In this document: positions 47,941-57,391 of the stretch, one piece after another
How the letters are laid out: each line of letters starts with the position of its first letter
How positions within the stretch are numbered: the stretch's first letter is position 1
NCBI RefSeq assembly: GCF_029227915.1
Contig: NC_079876.1
Span: 14,138,001 to 14,198,000 of the forward strand
DNA: 60,000 bases
Reading direction: 5' to 3'
DNA from: Hydractinia symbiolongicarpus
Lineage: Eukaryota > Cnidaria > Hydrozoa > Anthoathecata > Hydractiniidae
Program-made: the position numbers and the translations under genes
The notes under the pieces: model-generated
The model's input: the letters and a program-made list of their open reading frames with translations, nothing else
The model's database searches: none
Told to the model about the DNA's origin: nothing

Positions 47941-50900
47941 GATTCAAGACTGTTTACAAAAATAAAGGAGATTGTGCAGAGGTTGAAACCTACAGTTCAA
48001 AGCACCTTGCACAGACATCTATCTTTCGAAGCTCAACGTGAACAAGCTGACATCTTGAACATATTGGATGAGCATGGTGATCTGGATAGTACGTCAATGT
48101 TTTTTGTTTTAGCCTCTTTTTTTTTTTTTGGGGGGGGGAAAGGTTTGCAGACTTGAGTAAATCTTTTCCTGGTTTTCAAGACACAGTACCTTTTTTTAAA
48201 TATTTTCAAAATGTTGTTTTTACTGTTTTTCGAAAATGTTATTTTGTGAAGGGAAGTAATTATTCAGTGTAAAATTTGTTTTTGCTCTGATTAGCTAAAA
48301 CATTTTGCAAAATATGCTGCTGACAGCCACTTCTGAAATAACTCTGATACACCTAGGTTCACAAGAATTTAATGGTGTCTACATTAACTGGTTAAATAAG
48401 ATAGTGATGAGAAGCTAAAACACATACATTTCACCTCCTTGCCTTTGGCTTAGTGCCAGTACCTTTTGCAGTCAATTTCATTCTTCTTATTTGCAAAAAT
48501 TACTTAAGTAGCAAATACTACTTCCCTTATGTACTCTATGAATGATAGTAAAAAAACAAACTACTTCACAGTAAAAAAAAACTAGCTTAAGTAATCAGGA
48601 ATTATTACGTTTGGTTTAGGTCATCGTAGTGTAGAGAGAGATTTAAACAATTCTTCTGAGCGAGAAGAAGAAGACGAGCAGGCAGGTGCTGTAGCTGCAC
48701 CAAGTAGTATATTAACACCACCAGGCTCCCCACACCCTCATAAACTTAGTCCACCAAGATCTGCTTATGATCCTCGTTTGAAATGTGTTCAGCAAATAGA
48801 GGATGACGAAGCAGCAGCCTTAGCGATAGCGTTGGGTAAATCACTGCGACCAGAGAATGTAGTGCCTGAACAGTTGATACCTACAGATGATTTGACGCTG
48901 GTTCATATACAACCAGGGGTGAGTATCACACTATTATTATTACATAATGTAAAATGTCATCCAACTTCCCGCGCCCTATTGCATTTCAATACTAGAGAGC
49001 TTACAATAGTGTTAAGTCTTGAGTCAGTGTTGTTGGTGATATTTTTGTTAAATATTAGTTATGAATACGTTGACATGCCATTCCTCAAATCGGCGCCTAA
49101 TGAAAATGAAAGTAAATAGGGAGAAATTCCAAATTGGTAGGAAATGCCAAATTTGTAGGAAAATAGAATTTATTAGCTTGATGCTTGAGTGTCCGATTTC
49201 ATAAATGAATAAGTATTTGTACTCCTATTTGATGTGAGTACATTCTCTCAGTCAGATTTACTAATTTGTAGTACTATTTTTCATGTACTAGGGAAAAGAG
49301 GAAGAGATTTGTCACTCCAAAAACGTTTACCTAGAGAATGTACATTGGAAGAAAGGTGGGCTACTGGGAACAGGTGCTTTTTCATCATGCTTTGAAGCCA
49401 TGGATTTTAAAAGTGGACGTATAATGGCAGTAAAACAGGTAATATGTTCCCTATGAAAGTATATCAGCATGTAAATTGGGTAGCTATTCCGTAATAACTT
49501 TTGTTATTAAAATCATCTCATTTTACTTTCAAATTTCAATGCAAAATCATATTACAATACGTGTATACGTCTACCTGTCTGTTACGCAAAATGGTAACCA
49601 CAGTAGGGAGACACACGAAATGCGGTTAATAAAGGACGGGCAAAGTCTTGGATTTATCCACAGGTTACCGACTAGTTTCAATAAAATTGCCAACAAGAAA
49701 GAAAAAAACTTATTTGGACCTTATTAAAATGTTAATCACTTTTGCAGTGGTCAACCTTTTACCTACAGAAATATTTTAATTTTCAAAAACAATATTTTCA
49801 CTGTAGATATCTTTCTGTCGAAACACAGAGGAAGAACAAATCAAAGTACACGAGGTCGTGCTAGAAGAGATAGCTCTCATGCATCGTTTGAAACACCCAC
49901 ACATTGTGGCTTGTCTTGGTGCGACACAGCATAATGGACATTATAATCTCTTTCTGGAGCTCATGGCTGGTAAGTCATACATGCAAAAGATGACAAACTG
50001 TCTCTGACTAACTTTCTCTACTCTTGGTAATTCACCTAGGGAGACAACACCAAATTTTCAAAACCCAAGGAATTCCTTTTGACTGAGAAGTCAGAACAAG
50101 TCAAATGCATTCCATATATCAAAAGCCAACACTTTTTGCTTTAAAAAAATTAGCACTAGCAATTAGCAATTTCGTAACTTTGTTTACCTTCAGGTGGTTC
50201 AATATCTAGCTTGCTTTCCCGATTTGGGGCTTTCCGGGAAACAGTGGTTTTAAGTTATACCAAACAGATCATACAAGCTGTAGCTTATCTTCATCAGAAC
50301 CATACGTTGCACCGAGATTTAAAAGGCGCGAACATACTAGTAGGCAGTACTGGTCAGATTGTTAAACTCAGCGACTTTGGTACTGCAGCTAGATTAATGG
50401 CACATGGAACTGGGACAAAGGAATTCTGTGGTCAACTATTGGGTACAATACCTTTCATGTCTCCTGAGGTAAAACAAAGCTTTTTTTATAATACTGAATA
50501 TGAGTAACTGCAGTCGTACAACGTTAATATGAAAATAATGTTCTTTTAATTTTTTTTCTTCCAGTAGTTACAACAATTTGCTTAAACTAAGCGCATGCAC
50601 TAAGCCCTACGTAGCTATACCTACTTAGCTACTTAGCTATACCTACCTAGCTAATTGGCTATACCTACCAAATATCTGATTAAATACAAAACCAATTCGG
50701 ACGATCTGTTTGTAAAATTATGTTGCAGGATACCCTTGAAAGAAAAGTCACTAAATTTATATTCAATTTGCCACATACAGCGGTCTTTTGAACTGTGGGC
50801 GGGTTGCAGTTACCCACCCCAGCATGAATAGGGTTAACACTATTTATATCAAGTCATGAATTTTAACAACACCCTAATGTCTGGCCTTTAAAATATTATA

Positions 50901-52042
50901 ACCAGCCAATTTTGTATTTTCTTTATAGGATTCCTGCCACTGTAATATATTGTCTTAGGTTGTAATTTTTTTAAAAAACAACATTACAAACCGTTTAGTC
51001 TCGATCTATATAATTACAGTAAAACTTGAAAAAATGTATTGAACCTTAGTTTGATGAGATTTAGCTAAAAAAAAACTATTATTCTATTTTTGGCAGAATA
51101 TCAAGTCATATTAAGTTATGATTGGAATTCAGATTGAGATGAGTTGCTGTCAGTTTAGAATGATGGCTACGCGGATGAGTAATGATGTATGATATGTGTG
51201 TTTTTAGGTACTTCGTGGAGAGCACTATGGTAGGAAGTGCGACATCTGGAGCGTAGGGTGTTGTATCATAGAAATGGCTTCCGCTACTCTACCATGGGGT
51301 GCGCAACAGATGGATAATCATTTGGCACTGATGTTTAAGGTAAAAAGACTTTTTGTAACGTAGACGTGCAAGGGTATTTAACTAACAATTGCTTAACTAT
51401 GTTAAGGAGTTTTGTAAATGCGCTACAGTGGAACCTTTATTAACGGACACCTCTTCTCAACGTATAACTCTCACAGAAGGCACCTTTCCACAACGGTCAG
51501 CTCATCACAACGGTCACCGTCAGAACGGTCAACTCTGCACAACGGTCACCTCTGCATAACGGTCACCTCTGCACAACCATCACCTCCTCGACGGTCACTT
51601 TTCCACAACAGCCACCTCCCCAAAACGGCCGGTCGCCCTTCAGAACGGTCGGTCCCATCTCCAGAACAGTCCTTTCCCCAGGAACGGTCCCATCTCCAGA
51701 ACGGTCCCCTCTCCACAAAAGATATAATGGGCGGATAGTAATGGGACTATAAATATACTCCCATCAGAAAATAGCTATACCCTTGAAGGTTAATATATCT
51801 CTGAAAATTTTTAGACCGATCCGGCCAGTCCTTATAGTTATAATCTGTAAGAATTTTAAACGCACCTAACTATATAATTATAACCTTTATTTTTCTAGAT
51901 CGCCAGCGCTTCATCTGCACCGTTGATACCAGCACGCTTAGGACCTGGCTTGCGAGATCTCACCTTAAGGTGTTTAGAGCTCAAAGAAACTGAAAGACCG
52001 ACCGCCGACGAGTTGTTGAGACATGCAGTTTTTCGTGTATGA
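47941..52042 (+). CDS. MAP3K1: MAP3K1/MEKK1-type MAP kinase kinase kinase, N-terminus not seen
   Basis: Exons in phase: about 47941-48088, 48620-48918, 49292-49438, 49807-49969, 50194-50468, 51208-51339 and 51899-52042 (stop TGA). Exon 2 encodes an acidic, Pro-rich linker followed by [16 protein letters not shown], a good ubiquitin-interacting motif at the place where MAP3K1 has one. The kinase domain has the Gly loop [12 protein letters not shown] lysine, LHRDLKGAN catalytic loop, [16 protein letters not shown] and DIWSVGC, and ends HAVFRV with no tail, as in MAP3K1. The linker residues [14 protein letters not shown] and [10 protein letters not shown] are characteristic. MAP3K1 activates JNK/ERK-type cascades and in other animals also carries SWIM, RING and TOG regions; these are absent from the window. 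The first exon boundary is uncertain. Either this is a short form or upstream exons lie beyond recognisable range. Confidence 0.88.
48118..48138. repeat. poly(T)/poly(G) tract
   Basis: A T run followed directly by a run of nine G, a small low-complexity tract just downstream of the first MAP3K1 exon. Confidence 0.8.
49292..52042 (+). CDS. MAP3K1: MAP3K1 kinase domain, exons 3-7
   Basis: Exon 3 carries subdomains I-II, exon 4 helix C ([20 protein letters not shown]) and the hinge (LFLELMAG), exon 5 subdomains VI-VIII, exon 6 IX-X, exon 7 XI. All catalytic residues are present: Gly loop, Lys, helix-C Glu, HRD Asp, Asn and DFG Asp. The APE motif reads SPE. An active Ser/Thr kinase is expected. 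Confidence 0.9.
51420..51735. repeat. CACAACGGTCACCTCT tandem motif with transposon-like end
   Basis: It begins TACAGTGGAACCTTTATTAA, like the terminus of Tc1/mariner-pogo-type elements, then has about fifteen degenerate ACGGTCNNCTC units of roughly 16-18 bp. It lies in the last MAP3K1 intron. The 106-codon ORF across it is a repeat artefact. No matching right terminus was found. Confidence 0.6.
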
Positions 52043-53010
52043 AACACGCGATTTATATGTTGCTACTGCGATTAAAACAAGAGTATAAAAAAAGGAAAAC
52101 CTTTCTACCATTATAAGAGCGTAACTTCTTAGAGAATTTGAATGTTTTCAGCACTTTAAGATTAATACCTTTTCGTATCTCGTATTTTAGCGTCCAATCC
52201 TCCTCGCAATATCATGTCACGTTTGAGTTGGCATATGTTTATAAGATATTTTAAAGAGTGTTTTGTTCTGTGTAGGACAAATATTTTATGATTGAATTTA
52301 TTTTTAAATGTATATATATATCTACAAAACGTTTAACATTTCTATTATAATATATTTGATGTATTACTTTTTTGCGAGAAGGAACTTTCGCGAAGGGAAA
52401 AAATATACGCGAAATTGTCTTGCGCGATAACGCGATAAAAAAGCAAAAAAGAAAAGGATTTTGTACTACGCTTTATCCAAAACATTGCGCCTCAGTCCTA
52501 ATTTTAGTTTTGAAATATCAGAACTTAGCATTAGATTTAGAAGGACTTACATGTTCTTTGAGGATACAAAAGAAATATATTTACATTTTTGCGGGAAGTT
52601 TTTTTCGTAGACGAAAGTTGAACGAGAAAATAATTTTTTAACCCGTATTGTACTGTTTCACATTTTCGCGCATATTTTCGCGTGCGATGTTTTAACTGCA
52701 AAAAGATCTTCAGACTAAATGTGATTTTTGCAGGGCACATAAGGAGAGTAATTATTCGAAGATTTTGTCGAAGACTTAAAAAAGCCAACTCTCCTTCGTC
52801 ATTGGAAAGTAATCTAAAAGGCCAAGCTCGACCCCAGCACCTTTACCGTGGCGGCGAACTATCAGGAAGCGCAGAGCCGTTGAGAAGCAATTAGTCCTGG
52901 GGCAATGTTGTTAAATAGCTGGTAACCCCGAAAGGAGCAACAAGTGCCAGTTTTTAAATTGCCTTCATAACGTAAGTTAACTGCTGACTTGGGTTAAAAC
53001 ATTAGTGATT
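52043..53010. other. Downstream of MAP3K1; no gene recognised
   Basis: It presumably includes the 3' UTR. ORFs of 70-89 codons have no recognisable domain. Confidence 0.4.
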
Positions 53011-53013
53011 AGC

Positions 53014-53149
53014 GGTGCGTGCCTTTTGGTTCGCTTCGTAATCACAAGGTCCGTCGTTCGGTGTATACATTCAAAAAACAGGACCTACATTGATAACAGT
53101 TTCCAACACAATGGCTATCCTGTATAAATATTCGGATTATTAATAATAA
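53014..53149 (+). mobile_element. tRNA-headed SINE, copy 2, internally deleted
   Basis: TTCGCTTCGTAATCACAAGG and CGTTCGG match the tRNA-like head of the 37.2-kb copy. The sequence then jumps to TGTATACATTCAAAA and follows the other copy through ACATTGATAACAG, TCCAACAC and TATAAATATTCGG to an (ATT)n-type tail. About 115 bp of body is missing between head and 3' part. Confidence 0.7.
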
Positions 53150-53373
53150 GAGAGAATGCATAACCAAACACAACACTACAGAATAAAGTGTTTTTTATTA
53201 TTTCATTTTATTTGGCTGATTCGCATCTTTTCTCGCTAAGAAATGTACATGCGATTTCTATCTCGTTGTGATGTTTAGGTGGTTTGAAAAAATGCGATAT
53301 GTTGTTTGATGGTGTGGTGCTTGTTCCTGGCTGTTATCTGGCCGTGTATGATCAGGTATGGATTTGCATCGTA

Positions 53374-53490
53374 TGGCCAGGACTTCATAACTTGCATGTT
53401 ATTCGCCGTGGCCCACAATTTACTGTGTGGTGGCCAATAAGTGTGGGATTGCACACGACGGATGACACGCAAGTTATGAAGTCCTGGCCA
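53374..53490. repeat. 22-bp perfect inverted repeat with 73-bp loop
   Basis: TGGCCAGGACTTCATAACTT plus GC (53374-53395) is exactly inverted at 53469-53490. The loop holds a smaller CCACA/TGTGG stem. No target duplication is evident. Confidence 0.85.
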
Positions 53491-53525
53491 TTGAACATTA
53501 GTTTTGCTGAAGGGTAGTCATCTTG

Positions 53526-53600
53526 CAACCTCGTCCAAAGGTCTCCTTTTTTCTTTGTGAAAATCTCGTACAGCGCGAGAAGAAATAGCCCTGGCACCGC
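53526..53600. mobile_element. Degenerate AACCTCG MITE remnant
   Basis: CAACCTCGTCCAAAGG at the left and AGCCCTGGCACC at the right are diverged family termini around about 50 bp. Confidence 0.4.
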
Positions 53601-54199
53601 AGATTATAATTTCTCTCGTTTAACCGCAATATTACTAAAGCCATCAAGAGGATATCGAGGTCATAGAAAATCAATGTGCGAGTTACAACATCTTCGAGTA
53701 TACCTTCCATGCGCTATCTAGCTGTGGAGAAATAAAACGAAACAACGATACATATTTTGTTTAAAAGAATCCAATTTACATTGGAAAAAATCGATTCCTT
53801 AAAGTGTTTTAATTCTAAACCTAATGAAGTACAGTGTTTGGAATTTTTATTACTGGGTCGTGATGTTACCGAATGGATTTGGGAAATCTCTTATTCATCA
53901 CAGCTCACTGCCTTATTTTATTCCAACAAGATATGAAAAAAATATTGTTATAGGCAGTCCATTACATTCCCTTATAAGGGATCAAATTTAAGTGCTCTCA
54001 ACAAGAGGCATGACAGCAGAGGTACTAACCCAACTTCAAGAAAAACAAAAATCCTTGTTTGCAGTAGAGAAAACAGATTGTGAGGAACTTGGTATGTTAA
54101 AGAAAAATACAAAAGCATCCATATTAAATGGGAATTTTGATTACCTGTTTGGCCATCGCGAGCCTCTGCTTTCATTTGATGGTGGGACTTGAATAATAA

Positions 54200-54980
54200 A
54201 AAGTATATATACCTACCATATGCATATAGTTATATGAAATTTTTTTTACTAAAATCTATCTATATACTTATACAAAATAAGTACAAGGTTAAAATTTAAT
54301 ATATCTAAACATATGTCAATTTTAGATGTAAAATAAATATTTCTTTTTTTAAAGAAACTGTCAAGCATTATCTAAGTCCTGGTTAGACTCCGGTAATAGA
54401 CAATTCAGGAAGCATTGTGAGTGTAGGAAAGTTGGCAATCTGTCTATTGGTAGGCTGTTCAGGCTATTTTTAACAACATCGTTGTTTGCTTAGCTTATAT
54501 GTTAACGTAAAAGAGCTATTATTGTGCTTTCCAACGAGGGGTCACTCACCCTTCTAACATTTTTCGTTCCAAAGTTATGAAGATTTGAAGATACCTAATT
54601 GGAGTAAAAAATTAGACAAATTCCTGCGCATTCCTCCATATAAACTCTGGCAATATTTTCGGCCCCAATAAGCGTTTTTTGGTGCTCTGAAAAAGGTCAA
54701 AATGATGGTATGATGCAGATCAGCATAGTTCGCTAAAAAATTATCGAGTTAAGCTAAAATTTGGTATAAATACAGAGAAAGATAAGTACTATATGATTAG
54801 GTCGTATATTTTACCAAATGCTATTGCGCATGCGCAAAATTACATTACCAAATATGGTCATAAATTTTAGAAATATAACAGGAAATCGTCAATAAAACAC
54901 ACGCAAATGCATAACTAGGCTACTTAAAATACCACTTAGTTTAAAAATAAATTATAAGGTATCACGTGATCCTTCAAGAA
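54200..54980. other. No feature recognised
   Basis: AT-rich; no exon or repeat identified except isolated words resembling the following tandem array. Confidence 0.4.
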
Positions 54981-54984
54981 GTAC

Positions 54985-55720
54985 ATTTTACGGACCAGAT
55001 TCTTTGTAATTTCCAGACCAGGCGCAAAATATGTCCAAAATAGCAAAAACGATCATATAAAAAATGCGAATATTATTAAAGAGACATAATAGTATGATCA
55101 CTACTTATCAAAATAAATTATATATATAAAGTACCATGTTAAAACTCGAAATGTATATTTTACAGACCAGATTTAGTGTAATTTACAGACTTGACAAAAA
55201 AAGACCAAAATCGTGAAAAATCATTGACTACGTGTGTAAATATGAATAATTAGGATGGTTTTTAGGTCTCTCAGTTAAGGAAAACACAATTATGAGGTAT
55301 CACGTGATCCTTTAATAAATACATTTTACAGACCACATTTTTTGTAATTTACAGACCAAAAATATAACCAAAACAGGAAAAACTTCTCAAGGAAATGTGG
55401 GAGCAGAAAAAAATCAGAATAGAATAACTATTTTTTTTAAAAAAAAGTGGGAGTGTCATGAGATATTCTGAAAGTATATTCTATAGACCAGATTCTTTGT
55501 AATTTCCAGACTAATGCAAAATATGCTCAAAAAAAGCAAAAACAGTCAAACAAAAAGTGCAAATAAATAGGCATGATAGTATGACCAACACTTATCAAAA
55601 TAAATTATATGAAGTATCATGTTAAATCTCAATTGGATAAAATAAAATATATAATTGCTAGCAAAATATATTGTGCTGTTTCGTTATATCTCCAATTTAC
55701 AGACCAGACCCCAACATAAG
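54985..55720. repeat. Tandem repeat of about 165 bp, five diverged units
   Basis: ACAGACCAGATTCTTTGTAA and close variants recur at about 54991, 55163, 55329, 55484 and 55700. Several units have a second CAGACCA word about 20 bp later, then CAAAATATG...AAAAC. Upstream of the cores, GGTATCACGTGATCCTT (twice) or a decayed version is present. Period 155-215 bp. It is an old satellite-like array. Confidence 0.7.
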
Positions 55721-55942
55721 TGAAAAAGCAACCACAACCTATGAAAATTAAAACAAAAATGTTTATTGCTGCATAATCAAAAAAAATGTTTTTCCTACCA
55801 CTAAAAAACAACAACATTGAAAGAACTCTTAACATGCAGGGCTCATAACAATCACCACTACTAAATGACTTGAAAATACTGGAAATAATCTATCACTAAA
55901 TAAATCGTAACTAAATAACAAAAAGATCTCCTTTTTCCAAAT

Positions 55943-56515
55943 CTATAAGCAAGGGGAAAGACCAAATATTATCAGGCTCGTTATCATATTTCGGACTTCG
56001 TCTTCAGCTTTTTCTAATGCATCACTTTGCTTTTCAAACTTTTGCTTTAACAATTGTAATTCTTTCGCTGCTAAGTTCAAATCATTTTTATTTTTCTGAA
56101 CAATACTCTTTGTTTCTATGTCTAACGTTTTCATACCATTAAGTGCCTCTAAATATTGTTGTTCTACCAATTCCAACTGTTCCTCTTGTCAATGTGTCAC
56201 TTCCATTTTTCGTTTTAAATTTTTATTCTTTTTTTTTGATGACACTAAGCTCCAATACAAGACTCTTTTCCTTTTCTGTTTTTGTTGAATTTAATGACCT
56301 GTCTAAACTGTCTTCCCTTTTTGGTATTACAAACTCTTGTGCAAAAACACCTTCCTGTCCTTTTTTTTCTTTGCTTTTCTTAACAGTTTAATTCTTTGAA
56401 TTAACCTTGTAATTTTATTATACAAAGCAACTCGACTGCAATTACTAACATCAATTTTAAACTTCTGTGAGAATGATTCACAAACTTCAACAATGCTTAA
56501 TTGATTTAACTTCAT
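55943..56515 (-). pseudogene. Decayed coiled-coil ORF, unknown family
   Basis: Minus-strand frame from MKLNQLSIVEVCESFSQKF through a basic stretch (RLIQRIKLLRKAKKKKDRK). After a frameshift near 56335 it continues IPKREDSLDRSL, then after another in an A-run near 56237 NKNLKRKMEVTH, then a TGA, then QLELVEQQYLEALNGMKT and a long heptad-like coiled coil (ELQLLKQKFEKQSDALEKA). Two frameshifts and one stop mark a pseudogene. The family is not recognised; such Lys-rich coiled-coil ORFs often accompany cnidarian mobile elements. Confidence 0.45.
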
Positions 56516-56999
56516 TCATATATTTCACTATTAGTTATTTTTATGGCAGCCATTATAACTTACTTGATCATCTAACACTAATAATTACACTGAAATAAAA
56601 TAAAAGCACTTTGCATAACAGAGTAAGGAAAAACTTTAATATGAATTGTTACTGTATAAATAAACGATACCTGCATATCGTAACCATATATTTAGGCCAT
56701 GGTGGCCAGACACAAGTCTGTATCATACTGAATTTTGCTAGTGTTAGCTAGCTAGCATTAAATGTGCGTGCTTTTCTGGCTAGGATTTTTCTTCCTTCAA
56801 AACACAATGTAAGAAAGGATAAAAAGTTGTATTAGAGCAAGTCATAACAACCTAGCTAGCTAGCTAGACTGTATTTAACATAATTTTACAATGCTTAATT
56901 TTGAGTGTAAAATTATATCTGAGCAGTAACTTCTTAACTGTTGGCTAAAATCAACAAAATAAACACCTGTACTTGGCACATGGTTTAGCTTTTATTAAC

Positions 57000-57033
57000 T
57001 AACTAACTAACTAACCAACTAAATAACTAACTA
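57000..57033. repeat. (AACT)n microsatellite
   Basis: Tandem AACT units with a few substitutions; a poly(A) run follows at about 57090-57106. Confidence 0.85.
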
Positions 57034-57391
57034 GCTTTCAAACTTTATTTAGTATATTCTAGAAATGGAGGCAAAAAGGGGCGCCCACAAAAAAAAAAAA
57101 AAAAAGGATAAAGAAAAAAACTTTGTTTTCTTTGTTAAAACATTGCGTTGTTGTAAAAACTCTTATACAAACTTACAAAAGTGTCATTGAAGAGTGTTTC
57201 CCTGAGTGAAAATCAAAAAATAGTTAAAATCTAGTACTTTTTCTCAAAATATGAAGTTTTTATTTACCTGATTTTTTTACTTCCTCAAACAGAAACCGGG
57301 ATTTTCATCTTTGTTTACCTCAGAAAATCATCTACCTTTGCATAGGTACCCAACATAAACCGGCCTAAATTGGTTTAGTGCAAGAAAAGTA

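Noticed and set aside
51418-51738. 106-codon ORF rich in Ser, His and Arg
   Set aside because: It is produced by the ACGGTC tandem motif within a spliced intron of the kinase gene.
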